Positions 27,798 through 37,137 are shown, counted from the first letter of the stretch. The stretch is DNA of 64,000 bases from Actinobacillus porcinus (GCF_901764995.1 NZ_CABFKI010000009.1:1-64000), one strand, 5' to 3'. A program made the numbers and translations. Notes: generated by a model from the letters alone, not told the origin.

Positions 27798-29546
27798 GTG
27801 AATGTAACTGAACAAGCATTAAACTGGCAACATTTAATTCCCACCTTAGAAATTGAAAAAGTGAGCAATGACAGCGTCACTTTTTTTGATTTACAGCCGC
27901 GTGCAAGTTCGGCAATTAAACATTTTTTACAAAATACACACCGCACTTTGCTTGTGCTAAAAGCCGATGATCAAAGTGAATATGTGTCCTTATTAGAAGA
28001 TTTTATTGCTAAGCAACAACCTGCTGATTCTGCGGTTAAAGGCGTGCAATATCATATTGAACAAGCGGATAGTTTTTCTTTTGCTCATATCAGCATGGCG
28101 CCGGCGCAGTCTCGGCATGATAACTTTGCAGCGAAAAAAAACGTGGCGAGCGCGTTATATTTTGATCAAGCAAAATTATTTGGTTCTTTGCAAATCCATC
28201 CGACATCAAAAGATATTCAGCTCAATGCAGGTTTAGTACATCAAGTCAATGGCGGCGTATTGATTTTATCTGTGGCTCGCTTATTGGAACAATTTGACTT
28301 GTGGCCACGTTTAAAACACATTCTATTGACCCAAACCTTCGATTGGTATTCCGCACACCCTTTTAAACCTTTGCCGTGCGATATTCCGAGCTATCCGCTC
28401 GAACTTAAAGTGGTGTTATTAGGCTCAAGAGCCGATTTAGCTACATTTCATGAGCTTGAACCTGATTTATTTCAATTGGCGGATTATTCCGAAGTTGAAA
28501 GTTATTTTTTAATGGATAGCCCAGAAGCTCAAATGCAGTGGGCGAACTATGTTCAAACCACAAGCCATAAAACATTAGATCCGGCGACACTCAATAAATT
28601 TTATCAATTATTGGTACGTGAAAGTGAAGATCGCAGCCTAATTAATATTTCGCCATTAACGCTCAAAAATTGGTTTTCTCATTCTGAGTTACAGCATAAA
28701 ACGGCGGTAAGTGCGGAGGATTTTGAGCGTATTTTTGAACAACGCCAATATCAGCAAAGTTTTTTGCGTGAACAAGCTTACGCGGATATTTTGCATGAAC
28801 AAATTTATGTTCCCACAGATGGTGAGGAAATTGGGCAAATTAATGGTCTATCAGTCATTGATTATGCCGGTACACCCTTATCTTTTGGGGAACCGTCACG
28901 GATTAGTTGTATTGTGCAATTTGGTGAAGGGGAAATTATTGATGTTGAACGTAAAAGTGAATTAGCGGGCAATATTCACGGCAAAGGCATGATGATTGCA
29001 GAAAGTTGTTTAGCCAGCTTACTCAATTTGCCATCGCAATTGCCTTTCTCGGCTTCGCTTGTTTTTGAGCAATCTTACAGTGAAATTGACGGCGATAGCG
29101 CATCATTAGCGGCATTTTGTGTGTTAACCAGCGCGCTGGCGGATTTACCGATTCCGCAATCTATTGCGATCACAGGTGCCATTGATCAGTTTGGTTTAGT
29201 CCATTCTGTGGGCGGTGTAAACGATAAAATCGAAGGCTTTTTTACGATTTGCGAACGCCGTGGTTTAACAGGAAAACAAGGGGTTATTATCCCAACGGCG
29301 GTTATTCATCAATTGAGTTTAAGTGAAGCGGTGGTTAGTGCGGTTAAAAATCAGCAGTTTTTCATTTGGGCGGTGGAAGATGTTTTTCAAGCCTGTGAAA
29401 TCCTATTCCAACGAGATTTATTAGAAGATGAAAAAGCCTATAGCGATGATAATTTACCGCTTTCACGCTTAATTCAACAGCGTATAGAATTACGGGCAGA
29501 ACCACCGCGCTTTCCGTTCTTGCGTGGGCTATTCTCTAAAAAGTAA
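27798..29546 (+). CDS. Lon-like ATP-independent protease (LonH/YcbZ type)
   Basis: The 582-residue protein has an N-terminal AAA-like part and a C-terminal Lon protease domain. The catalytic Ser is in YSEIDGDSASLAAFCVL near 430. The paired Lys is in the GGVNDKIEGFFTICERRG region near 473. ADLPIPQSIAITGAIDQFG is also typical. The N-terminal ATPase part lacks a clear Walker A, which fits the YcbZ/HI1324 group of Lon homologues. The gene stands next to fabA as in E. coli. The physiological substrate is unknown. Confidence 0.9.
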   Translation: MNVTEQALNWQHLIPTLEIEKVSNDSVTFFDLQPRASSAIKHFLQNTHRTLLVLKADDQSEYVSLLEDFIAKQQPADSAVKGVQYHIEQADSFSFAHISMAPAQSRHDNFAAKKNVASALYFDQAKLFGSLQIHPTSKDIQLNAGLVHQVNGGVLILSVARLLEQFDLWPRLKHILLTQTFDWYSAHPFKPLPCDIPSYPLELKVVLLGSRADLATFHELEPDLFQLADYSEVESYFLMDSPEAQMQWANYVQTTSHKTLDPATLNKFYQLLVRESEDRSLINISPLTLKNWFSHSELQHKTAVSAEDFERIFEQRQYQQSFLREQAYADILHEQIYVPTDGEEIGQINGLSVIDYAGTPLSFGEPSRISCIVQFGEGEIIDVERKSELAGNIHGKGMMIAESCLASLLNLPSQLPFSASLVFEQSYSEIDGDSASLAAFCVLTSALADLPIPQSIAITGAIDQFGLVHSVGGVNDKIEGFFTICERRGLTGKQGVIIPTAVIHQLSLSEAVVSAVKNQQFFIWAVEDVFQACEILFQRDLLEDEKAYSDDNLPLSRLIQQRIELRAEPPRFPFLRGLFSKK

Positions 29547-29673
29547 AGTTGGTTTGACCACTTTCAGCTAACAAGTGTTAGCTGTTTTTATTTTTCCTTA
29601 ACTTTGCTAGAATGTGAGTAAATCAACATTCTCAAAGCAGGTTTAACCTGCTAAAAAAGGTAGGAAAGTAAAA

Positions 29674-30207
29674 ATGACAAACACTTGTACACTGAATAAA
29701 AAAAGCTCATATACTTATGAAGATTTGCTTGCATCCGGTCGAGGTGAGCTTTTTGGTCCAAAAGGTCCGCAACTTCCGGCACCAACCATGTTGATGATGG
29801 ATCGTGTGATTGAGATGAATGAAACAGGCGGTCATTTTGGCAAAGGCTATGTTGAAGCAGAATTAGATATCAAACCTGATTTATTTTTCTTTGGCTGTCA
29901 TTTTATTGGCGACCCTGTTATGCCGGGTTGTTTAGGCTTAGATGCAATGTGGCAACTTGTCGGTTTTTACCTTGGCTGGATTGGCGGCGAAGGTAAAGGG
30001 CGAGCATTAGGCGTGGGTGAAGTGAAATTTACCGGTCAAGTATTGCCAACCGCGAAAAAAGTTACTTACCGTATTCACTTAAAACGTGTGATTAACCGTA
30101 AATTAATTATGGGTGTGGCAGATGGCGAAGTGGAAGTAGATGGTCGTGTTATTTACACCGCAACTGATCTAAAAGTCGGTCTGTTCCAGGATACATCAAG
30201 TTTCTAA
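29674..30207 (+). CDS. fabA: 3-hydroxydecanoyl-ACP dehydratase/isomerase
   Basis: Dehydratase and trans-2/cis-3 isomerase that introduces the double bond for unsaturated fatty acids. The 177 residues follow the family throughout: [23 protein letters not shown], the catalytic His in [23 protein letters not shown] (residues about 74-96, with the Asp of the dyad), and [20 protein letters not shown]. Hot-dog fold, cytoplasmic. It follows the Lon-like protease but has its own upstream gap and a terminator at 30231-30253. Confidence 0.97.
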   Translation: MTNTCTLNKKSSYTYEDLLASGRGELFGPKGPQLPAPTMLMMDRVIEMNETGGHFGKGYVEAELDIKPDLFFFGCHFIGDPVMPGCLGLDAMWQLVGFYLGWIGGEGKGRALGVGEVKFTGQVLPTAKKVTYRIHLKRVINRKLIMGVADGEVEVDGRVIYTATDLKVGLFQDTSSF

Positions 30208-30230
30208 AGCATTAAAACAGAATCCTATAC

Positions 30231-30253
30231 GAGCCGCTCAGCGGCTCTTTTTT
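30231..30253 (+). terminator. Terminator of fabA
   Basis: GAGCCGC (30231-30237), loop TCA, GCGGCTC (30241-30247), then T6. The same GAGCCGC/GCGGCTC word appears in the hairpin block at 1805-1825. Confidence 0.85.
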
Positions 30254-30268
30254 CAGCCCCAACATATT

Positions 30269-30715
30269 TCATAAATACGCCGCCATAATCACCGCATGTT
30301 CACGTTTCCCTTCAGGCGTAGGATAATAATTTTTACGAATATCCACTTCATTAAAATTTAACTTTTCATAAAGTTTAATGGCTTTTTTATTACTTTCCCG
30401 CACTTCTAACCATAGGGTTTGTATGCCTTTTAAGCGCAATTGGGAGATTAACTCATTAAGCAAGGCAAAACCGAGTTGCTTTCCCTGAAAATCGGGATGA
30501 ATAGCAATATTAAAAACGGTTGCTTCATCAAGTACAGTTTGGCAAATAACAAAGCCCACAAGACGATTTTCCCATTCTATTTTTAAATTTAAATAACGTT
30601 CACCCATATTATTTTTTAACGTTCCCATTGACCAAGGGACTAAATGCGCCGCTTGTTCAATGGCAAATAGGGAATCAAAATCTTGGTCTGTAATGGTTGA
30701 AATTTGATAGTTCAT
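30269..30715 (-). CDS. rimI: Ribosomal protein bS18 alanine N-acetyltransferase
   Basis: GNAT acetyltransferase of 148 residues. Visible motifs are IEQAAHLVPWSMGTLKNN near the N-terminus and NIAIHPDFQGKQLGFALLNELI, the acetyl-CoA-binding beta4-alpha3 segment near 70-90. WLEVRESNKKAIKLYEKLNFNEV and the typical RimI ending KNYYPTPEGKREHAVIMAAYL follow. It acetylates the N-terminal Ala of bS18. It is convergent with fabA. Confidence 0.94.
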   Translation of the reverse strand: MNYQISTITDQDFDSLFAIEQAAHLVPWSMGTLKNNMGERYLNLKIEWENRLVGFVICQTVLDEATVFNIAIHPDFQGKQLGFALLNELISQLRLKGIQTLWLEVRESNKKAIKLYEKLNFNEVDIRKNYYPTPEGKREHAVIMAAYL

Positions 30716-30772
30716 TAGCTTTCCATAAAGTGCGGTTGAAATTGGAAAAATTTTAGCATTAATTTTTTATTT

Positions 30773-30788
30773 TGTGACCTAGTTAACA
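30773..30788 (+). promoter_or_regulatory. CRP-like site upstream of dhaKLM
   Basis: TGTGACCTAGTTAACA matches TGTGA-N6-TCACA with one mismatch, 70 bp upstream of the dhaK start. It fits catabolite control of a dihydroxyacetone/glycerol pathway. Confidence 0.45.
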
Positions 30789-30857
30789 GAAACGCAGATT
30801 CGATTTTGCTAAATTGAGCGACATCTATTTTTCAATGATTGAAACAAGGACAAGACG

Positions 30858-31928
30858 ATGAAAAAATTAATTAATTCTGTGGAAACCGTATTAGATGAAC
30901 AATTACAAGGTTTGGCTAAAGCCCATCCTGATTTAGTGTTAAATACAGAGCCTGTTTATGTTCGCCGTGCCGATGCACCTGTAAGCGGTAAAGTCGCTTT
31001 AATTTCAGGCGGCGGCAGTGGTCATGAGCCTATGCATGCAGGTTTTGTTGGAAAAGGTATGTTGGATGGTGCGTGCCCGGGCGCAATTTTTACCTCTCCA
31101 ACGCCGGATCAAATGTTTGAATGTGGTTTAAACGTAGATAGTGGTGAAGGGGTTTTATTGCTTATCAAAAACTACACCGGCGATGTGTTAAATTTTGAAA
31201 CTGCCGCAGAATTATTAGCGGATAGCGGTGTAAAAGTGGCGACCGTTTTAGTGGATGATGATGTGGCGGTAAAAGACAGTCTTTATACCGCAGGTCGCCG
31301 TGGCGTAGCAAATACCGTTATTTTAGAAAAATTATTAGGCGCAGCGGCAGAAAAAGGCTATTCATTGGATAAACTGGCGGAATTAGGTTATCAACTGAAT
31401 AATGCAGGCCATTCTATTGGTATTGCCTTGGGCGCTTGTACCGTGCCTGCTGCAGGCAAACCGTCATTTACGTTAGCTGAAAATGAAATGGAATTTGGCG
31501 TGGGTATTCATGGTGAACCGGGCATTGAACGCCGTGAGTTTGTCGATTTAGATAAGACCGTTTCACAAATGTTTGAAACCTTAATTGCCCATGGGGATTA
31601 TACGCGTACGGTTCGCCGTTGGGATCATGAAAATAATCAGTGGAATGAAGTGCAAGACAGCAAAAATGCCTTACAAAAAGGCGATCGCGTAATTGCCTTG
31701 GTGAATAATCTTGGTGCGGTGCCATTGTCTGAACTTTATGGGGTGTACAATAAACTTGAGCAAGTCGCCACAGAATTTGGCTTAAAAATCGAGCGTAATC
31801 TTATTGGTTCATTCTGTACCTCATTAGATATGCAAGGTATTTCTATTACGTTACTTAAAGTGAATGATGCTATTTTGGAATTATGGGATGCCCCAGTAAA
31901 TACCCCTGCATTACGTTGGGGCGAATAA
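30858..31928 (+). CDS. dhaK: Dihydroxyacetone kinase subunit DhaK
   Basis: Substrate-binding subunit of PTS-dependent dihydroxyacetone kinase. The 356 residues open with the DhaK pattern (MKKLINSVETVLDEQLQGL). They contain VALISGGGSGHEPMHAGFVG near 46-65 and the His in GVGIHGEPGIERR near 218, which forms the covalent hemiaminal with dihydroxyacetone. The length equals that of E. coli DhaK (356). It is first in a dhaK-dhaL-dhaM operon. No dhaR-type regulator is adjacent. Confidence 0.96.
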   Translation: MKKLINSVETVLDEQLQGLAKAHPDLVLNTEPVYVRRADAPVSGKVALISGGGSGHEPMHAGFVGKGMLDGACPGAIFTSPTPDQMFECGLNVDSGEGVLLLIKNYTGDVLNFETAAELLADSGVKVATVLVDDDVAVKDSLYTAGRRGVANTVILEKLLGAAAEKGYSLDKLAELGYQLNNAGHSIGIALGACTVPAAGKPSFTLAENEMEFGVGIHGEPGIERREFVDLDKTVSQMFETLIAHGDYTRTVRRWDHENNQWNEVQDSKNALQKGDRVIALVNNLGAVPLSELYGVYNKLEQVATEFGLKIERNLIGSFCTSLDMQGISITLLKVNDAILELWDAPVNTPALRWGE

Positions 31929-31975
31929 AAAATCGTTTTTTTAACTCAGAGATCTGTCAAACAGGAGAAGTTGTA

Positions 31976-32602
31976 ATGAGTATGACAAAATCGCAAGTGT
32001 TGCAATGGCTTGAAAATTGTAATCATGCAATGAACGAACAACGTGACTATTTAACCCAATTAGATACGGATATTGGTGATGGCGATCATGGATTAAATAT
32101 GCAGCGTGGTTTTAGTAAGGCGATGGAAAAAGTCGCTACGGTTGCGGATAAAGACATTGGGACGATTTTAAAAACCGTGGGTATGACGTTACTTTCACAA
32201 GTAGGTGGCGCAAGCGGTCCATTGTATGGCACCTTATTCATTAAAGGGTCGCAAAGTGCGGTGGGAAAAGAAGAGATTTCTGCGGAAGAATTAATTGCTG
32301 TATTAAAAAATGGTGTAGAAGGCATTATTGCCCGTGGGCGCGCTGAATTGGGCGATAAAACCATGTGTGATGTTTGGCTACCTGTGTTAGCGGAACTAGA
32401 GGCAGCAGACAAATCTCAATCTTTGACTGTATTGCTTGAAACTGCGGTGAAAACCGCGGAGACAAGTTTGGCCGCAACTATTCCTATGATTGCGAAGAAA
32501 GGGCGTGCGAGTTATCTTGGTGAGCGTAGCGCAGGGCATCAGGACCCAGGTGCAACCTCAACAACCTTAATGTTAAAAGCTTTGTATGAGGCAGTAAAGT
32601 AG
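31976..32602 (+). CDS. dhaL: Dihydroxyacetone kinase subunit DhaL
   Basis: ADP-binding subunit that receives phosphate from DhaM and passes it to dihydroxyacetone on DhaK. I start it at MSMTKSQVLQW (31976), which has an AGGAGA ribosome-binding site upstream, giving 208 residues. Key motifs are LDTDIGDGDHGLNMQRGF near 30-47 (Mg-ADP aspartates), VGGASGPLYGTLF near 78, and YLGERSAGHQDPGATSTTLML near 178. It sits 47 bp after dhaK and 9 bp before dhaM. Confidence 0.95.
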   Translation: MSMTKSQVLQWLENCNHAMNEQRDYLTQLDTDIGDGDHGLNMQRGFSKAMEKVATVADKDIGTILKTVGMTLLSQVGGASGPLYGTLFIKGSQSAVGKEEISAEELIAVLKNGVEGIIARGRAELGDKTMCDVWLPVLAELEAADKSQSLTVLLETAVKTAETSLAATIPMIAKKGRASYLGERSAGHQDPGATSTTLMLKALYEAVK

Positions 32603-32611
32603 GAGAGTTGT

Positions 32612-33022
32612 ATGGTTAATTTAGTACTCGTTTCTCATAGTGAAAAATTAGCAGAAGGCGTTGCCGAAATTACACGTCAAATGGCTGGAAATGGTTGCAA
32701 AATTGCAGTAGCCGCAGGTATAGATGATCCTGATAATCCCATTGGCACGGATGCCACAAAAATTATGGCTGCGGTCGAAGAAGTTTATTCAGCTGATGGT
32801 GTTGTTATTTTTGTGGATTTAGGCAGCGCTATTCTGAGTGCAGAAACTGCCATTGACCTACTGGATCCTGATATGGCGCAAAATGTGGTGATTAGCTATG
32901 CGGCATTAGTGGAAGGTGCTTTTGCTGCTGCAGTATCCGCATCAGGTGGTGATGATTTACAAACGGTTTTAGCAGAAGCCAATGCTGCAGCAGGCTTAAA
33001 GTTAGAGCAAGCCGCAAAATAA
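32612..33022 (+). CDS. dhaM: PTS phosphocarrier DhaM, single EIIA-mannose-type domain
   Basis: Takes phosphate from HPr and hands it to the ADP of DhaL. The 136 residues contain only the EIIA(Man)-like domain, with the active His in LVLVSHSEKLAEGV (His9) and the segment VIFVDLGSAILSAETAI. E. coli DhaM is longer because of fused HPr-like and EI-like domains, which are absent here, so general HPr must serve. AGGAGA ribosome-binding site upstream. The operon ends in the hairpin block at 33033-33149. Confidence 0.93.
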   Translation: MVNLVLVSHSEKLAEGVAEITRQMAGNGCKIAVAAGIDDPDNPIGTDATKIMAAVEEVYSADGVVIFVDLGSAILSAETAIDLLDPDMAQNVVISYAALVEGAFAAAVSASGGDDLQTVLAEANAAAGLKLEQAAK

Positions 33023-33032
33023 TGTTATGACT

Positions 33033-33149
33033 AAAAAAGGCAACTTAATCGTTGCCTTCAGACCACTGACAAACCCACCTTTGATAGATGGGCTGTAAAG
33101 GTGGGTTTGTCAGCGGTCTGAAATCCACGCATTTGCGTGGATTTTTTAA
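33033..33149. repeat. Left hairpin block of the hxu region: palindrome A, IS-end hairpin, palindrome B
   Basis: Three hairpins in a row. A is an 18-bp palindrome at 33039-33056 (arms GGCAAC/GTTGCC) with an A-run on its left, so it works as a minus-strand terminator. Next is a 62-bp hairpin at 33059-33120 made of the two ends of the IS found at 40144-40885 (CAGACCACTGACAAAC and GTTTGTCAGCGGTCTG), with a 24-bp near-perfect stem. B is a 22-bp palindrome at 33122-33143 (arms AATCCACGCA/TGCGTGGATT) followed by T-run, so it works as a plus-strand terminator. Confidence 0.85.
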
Positions 33150-33167
33150 GACAATATTTGTTAAAAA

Positions 33168-35294
33168 TCAGAACTGATAAGAAGCGTTCAATTTAATATT
33201 GCGCCCAGCCCCTTCCATTAAACTAAATGCAGGTTGAAACTTTTTGTCAAAGACATTCTCGATCATCATATCTAAACGTAAATTACGCCATTCGCTAGAA
33301 GGCGTGTAACTTGCTTTTAAATCTGTGAGAGTATAACTTGGGTAAGTCATTGCGTGTGTTTTAGGTACACGTTTTTGACTTGCATAATGGGTGATATTTG
33401 CTCCAACCATAAATGTTTGAGGCACTAGCGCATAATCAATAGTAAAGCCTAATTTATTCGCTGGAATATTGGATAAGGCTTCCTGTGTTTGGCGGTTTTT
33501 ACCTTTTGTTTGAGCATAATTCAATCCTAATGCGAAACGTTCTTGCTGATAAGCGAATTCCAGCTCAAATCCGGTTAAGCGAGCATTTTCTACATTTCGA
33601 TACTGCGAGAGAGATGGAATCATATCTCTTTGTGAAGCTCGGAAAATATCAAGATGAATAAAATCTTTTACATCATTTTGGAAATAAGTCGCATTGAATA
33701 TGAATTTATCTTGATGCACAAAGAGATTATCAAAATGAACTTTCGCTGCAATTTCTTTATTTTTCGCGGTTTCTGGGCGTAAGTTTGGATTACTTACAAA
33801 GGTATTATTAAATGAGCGCCCCATTAAATTTGTACCAAAGTGAGACCCGCTGACAAAGCGTTCTTGCATTGATGGCGTACGGAATGCTTCATTATAACGA
33901 GTACTAAGATCTAGCCAATTTGTTGCTTTCCAAGTTACAGCGATGGATGGAGACCAACGACTCGCACTATATTTAGCTTCGTCACTTTGTGTTTTAAAGT
34001 GATCGTAGCGAACACTTGGCGAAACAATAATGCGTTCATTCCATAATGGAATATGTGTTAAAAGATAAAATGCACTGTTTTTAGATTTAGCGTCATAATT
34101 ATTTGGGCGGAATGGTGTTGTGGCATTTTTCTCACGCTGTGTTACTACTCGGTCTGAAATAAAATCCATACCATAGTTTAGGGCTAACCAATTTAGATCC
34201 GTCGAATTTCGTATGCTTAAACCCATAGTGCTGAGTTTAGTTTGATCTTGCAAACCGCTTGCAATACGCTGTTCTTTTTCTTTTGTACTGTTACGGTATA
34301 GCGTCAATTGACTATTGATATAATCATTGTCTTTAGGGGTAAAGTAATAGTGTAAGGCACTACTTTGGTCTGTGATTTTTTGTTTAGCTCGATAACTTAC
34401 ACTTCCTAGTACTGATGTGAGTCCTTCATAGAAACGAGTCATCTCAGCAAAAGAAGCTGTTGGATTATTTCTATGCCAGTTTCCAATAAGGTTTCTCACA
34501 TCTTGGTCGGTAAATTCTTCAGCAACTTCATTGTTGGTTGGGGCAATTTGTTCAAAATGACTTAAACGATGAGAAAGCTCAAGGCGATTTTCATCATTAA
34601 TTTGCCAACCAAATTTAAAAAGTCCGCCTTTTTGAGTATAGCGACTGTCTACTAATTTTTTACTGTCCGCTAAGCGTAAATCATCAGCGTGGTTATAAAA
34701 GCCACTCACTAATCCATCAAACTTGTCATTTGCGGCAAAGACACTGACATCTGTTTCAGAGAGAGAATTGGCAGATTGGTATCCTTGATGAATTTTTGCT
34801 CCAATTTGCTGATTATCTTTCAATAAATCAAGGGCATTTGGCGTTCTGATCGCAACAATTCCCCCTAATGCACCGTTACCCCATAAAGTACTTGTAGGAC
34901 CTTTAATCACTTCTATTTCTTGGGTTAGTGCCATAGGTAAAAAATATGAACCACGGTGAGATAAGTCAAAATTCTGGCGAACGCCATCAATCACTTGAAC
35001 AACACGATTACCACTTAAGCCCCGAATAATCGGCTTTTGTGCAATACTCCTTGAGCTGCCAGCAATATCCACGTTTGTAATCCGTTTAATCGCATCCGCT
35101 GTACTTGTTGGCTGCTGAGTTAATAATTGATTTTTGTTTAAAGTCGCTTTCTCACTTGTGTGGTTTGCCCAGTGAAATGCGTCCTTACTTGCAATCACAG
35201 AGATTTCAGCAAGTTCAGCTGAAACATTGTTATCTGCAAGGGATACGGTAGGCAAAGAGAGAAAGAATGCTGTATAAATTTTTGATAGTCTCAT
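33168..35294 (-). CDS. hxuC: TonB-dependent haem receptor HxuC-like
   Basis: Outer-membrane receptor for free haem, or haem released from haemopexin. The 708 residues have a signal peptide (MRLSKIYTAFFLSLPTVSLA), a plug with DIAGSSRSIAQKPIIRGLSGNRVVQ and GVRQNFDLSHRGSYFLP, then EVIKGPTSTLWGNGALGGIVA. A 22-strand-type barrel ends in a terminal aromatic (NASYQF). From memory it follows H. influenzae HxuC closely, including TPNALDLLK and the NEAFRTPSMQERFVSG segment. It is transcribed away from hxuB, and the shared upstream region has Fur-like palindromes. A close alternative would be another haemoglobin/haem receptor. Confidence 0.88.
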   Translation of the reverse strand: MRLSKIYTAFFLSLPTVSLADNNVSAELAEISVIASKDAFHWANHTSEKATLNKNQLLTQQPTSTADAIKRITNVDIAGSSRSIAQKPIIRGLSGNRVVQVIDGVRQNFDLSHRGSYFLPMALTQEIEVIKGPTSTLWGNGALGGIVAIRTPNALDLLKDNQQIGAKIHQGYQSANSLSETDVSVFAANDKFDGLVSGFYNHADDLRLADSKKLVDSRYTQKGGLFKFGWQINDENRLELSHRLSHFEQIAPTNNEVAEEFTDQDVRNLIGNWHRNNPTASFAEMTRFYEGLTSVLGSVSYRAKQKITDQSSALHYYFTPKDNDYINSQLTLYRNSTKEKEQRIASGLQDQTKLSTMGLSIRNSTDLNWLALNYGMDFISDRVVTQREKNATTPFRPNNYDAKSKNSAFYLLTHIPLWNERIIVSPSVRYDHFKTQSDEAKYSASRWSPSIAVTWKATNWLDLSTRYNEAFRTPSMQERFVSGSHFGTNLMGRSFNNTFVSNPNLRPETAKNKEIAAKVHFDNLFVHQDKFIFNATYFQNDVKDFIHLDIFRASQRDMIPSLSQYRNVENARLTGFELEFAYQQERFALGLNYAQTKGKNRQTQEALSNIPANKLGFTIDYALVPQTFMVGANITHYASQKRVPKTHAMTYPSYTLTDLKASYTPSSEWRNLRLDMMIENVFDKKFQPAFSLMEGAGRNIKLNASYQF

Positions 35295-35337
35295 TTTAGT
35301 TGCTCCTTTTAGTTTGAATAATAAATATCCTACAAAA

Positions 35338-35353
35338 GATAATGTAAATTATC
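35338..35353. promoter_or_regulatory. Fur-box-like palindrome 1 in the hxuC-hxuB intergenic
   Basis: GATAATGTAAATTATC is a perfect GATAAT-N4-ATTATC inverted repeat close to the hxuC start. Iron repression by Fur is the likely role. Confidence 0.6.
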
Positions 35354-35356
35354 AAT

Positions 35357-35381
35357 AATGATATTGAAAATTATTATCATT
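35357..35381. promoter_or_regulatory. Fur-box-like palindrome 2 in the hxuC-hxuB intergenic
   Basis: A 25-bp imperfect palindrome with outer arms AATGATATT and ATTATCATT. The right arm matches the Fur consensus half GATAATNATTATC style. It lies 60 bp upstream of hxuB. Confidence 0.6.
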
Positions 35382-35442
35382 TGATCAAAAATAAGCGATA
35401 AAAAGAGTTTTAACAGATTATTAATAAAGGAGACCTATCAAA

Positions 35443-37137
35443 ATGAAACATTTTCATAGAAAAAACGTAATTACTGGAATCATTCTTTCGTGTGTAGCTG
35501 GCTTTACTTATGCAAACTTAGTAACTGACTCGGGAACATTGAACAAGCAGTTGGAACAGGCTCGTCAAATGCAAGCAGCAAAAGTAAAACCATCTGGAGA
35601 ACTGTTCAAAACACCAACACAGGAAGAGAATCTTCCCACCAACAAAGAAAGTCTTAAATTCCGTTTAGATTCAATCAAATTACTGGAGTTGGACGGAAAC
35701 GAAATTCAAGATAATCTGACATCTATTACCTCTCCTTATCTTCATCAAGATATTACCTTAGATGACTTAAATCGGTTATCGCAACAAATTACTAACTACT
35801 ATCGTGACAATAACTATCTTGTCGCTAAGGCCTTTATTCCTCCTCAAGAAATCAATAATGGTGAATTGCAAATTTTAGTGATAAAAGGATCACTGGATCA
35901 GGTGTTGGTCAGAAATGGAAGCCGTTTAAAGGATGATTTGGTTATGCGAATGACGAACACCACTGTAAAAAACCATCCAAATCTAGTTAAAAATGAACTA
36001 GAAAAATTGGCTTTATTGCTTAATGATATTAAAGGTGTTACATCGGCGTTATCTTTAAAAGCAGGAAAAAATACCGGAACAACAGATCTTACTATTAATC
36101 TTAAAGATAATAAACGTTGGACTGGATATATTTCCCTTGATAATCAAGGAAATGATAACACTGGCAAATATAGAACAACATTAGGAACTAAAATTTACAA
36201 TTTAGTTGGGCTTGGCGATGAATTACATTTTGATGTGCTTGCTTCTAACACCTTCGATTTATATAACCTAAGAGCGGACTATTCTTTTATTATTGATGGG
36301 TATGGAACAAGAGTTGGAGTAAATTCAAACTATTTAAAATATAAATTAGGTGCAAATTTTAAAGATCTTAATGCTCAAGGAAGTACTTATAATTTAGGTG
36401 GTTATATTACTCACCCTACTATTCGAACTGCAAGTTTAAGATTAGATAGTAAATTAGCATTTAATCATCAGAAATTGTCAGATGAACAAAAATCTGTTGA
36501 TTTACAACAAAAACGGAAAGTAAATACGGTCAGCATAGGGCTGAGTGGTTCTTGGAATAGTATAAAAGAAGGAGTGACTTATTTTTCTTTCAATACTACT
36601 TTGGGGAAAGAAAGTCATTTGACCAACGAGAAAAAACACTATTTATCAGAGAGTTACCAACCTAAACGTACATTTACGACATTTAATTATTCACTATCTC
36701 ACGAACAATTTTTACCTAAATCCTTCAGTATTACGTTTGCCGTTAGTGGGCAGTTAGCCGATAAAAATCTGGATAGTGGAAATAAATTCCTATTAGGCGG
36801 ATTATCCGGGGTAAAAGGATATCAAGCAGGTACTGTTTCTGTTGATGAAGGGCATATTATCCAAGCAGAACTAAAACATTACTTGCCTGTTTTCTCAAAA
36901 AGTATGTTAGTAAGCTCACTGTTTTATGATACGGGGGTTGGAAAACAATATAAAAATACAGAGAAATTATCAGAGTCTGTTGAAAATAAAGTCCGTTTAA
37001 AAAGTGTCGGGGTTGGTTTGAATTTAATTGAACCTAATAATTACTCTATCAATTTAGCTTATGCAAAACCTATCGGTAAGAAATATAACAATGTAGATAA
37101 AAATCAATTTTGGTTATCTGCAATTAAAACATTTTAA
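35443..37137 (+). CDS. hxuB: Two-partner secretion translocator HxuB-like (TpsB)
   Basis: Outer-membrane Omp85/TpsB translocator that exports its TpsA partner, the next gene. The 564 residues (H. influenzae HxuB is about 565) have a signal peptide ending near TYANL. Two POTRA-type domains follow, with YRDNNYLVAKAFIPPQEINNGELQILVIKG near 125-155. The 16-strand barrel carries the conserved KFLLGGLSGVKGYQAGTVSVDEGH (VRGY/F-type L6 motif) near 450 and ends WLSAIKTF. It has a GGAGA ribosome-binding site and ends 15 bp before hxuA. Confidence 0.9.
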   Translation: MKHFHRKNVITGIILSCVAGFTYANLVTDSGTLNKQLEQARQMQAAKVKPSGELFKTPTQEENLPTNKESLKFRLDSIKLLELDGNEIQDNLTSITSPYLHQDITLDDLNRLSQQITNYYRDNNYLVAKAFIPPQEINNGELQILVIKGSLDQVLVRNGSRLKDDLVMRMTNTTVKNHPNLVKNELEKLALLLNDIKGVTSALSLKAGKNTGTTDLTINLKDNKRWTGYISLDNQGNDNTGKYRTTLGTKIYNLVGLGDELHFDVLASNTFDLYNLRADYSFIIDGYGTRVGVNSNYLKYKLGANFKDLNAQGSTYNLGGYITHPTIRTASLRLDSKLAFNHQKLSDEQKSVDLQQKRKVNTVSIGLSGSWNSIKEGVTYFSFNTTLGKESHLTNEKKHYLSESYQPKRTFTTFNYSLSHEQFLPKSFSITFAVSGQLADKNLDSGNKFLLGGLSGVKGYQAGTVSVDEGHIIQAELKHYLPVFSKSMLVSSLFYDTGVGKQYKNTEKLSESVENKVRLKSVGVGLNLIEPNNYSINLAYAKPIGKKYNNVDKNQFWLSAIKTF

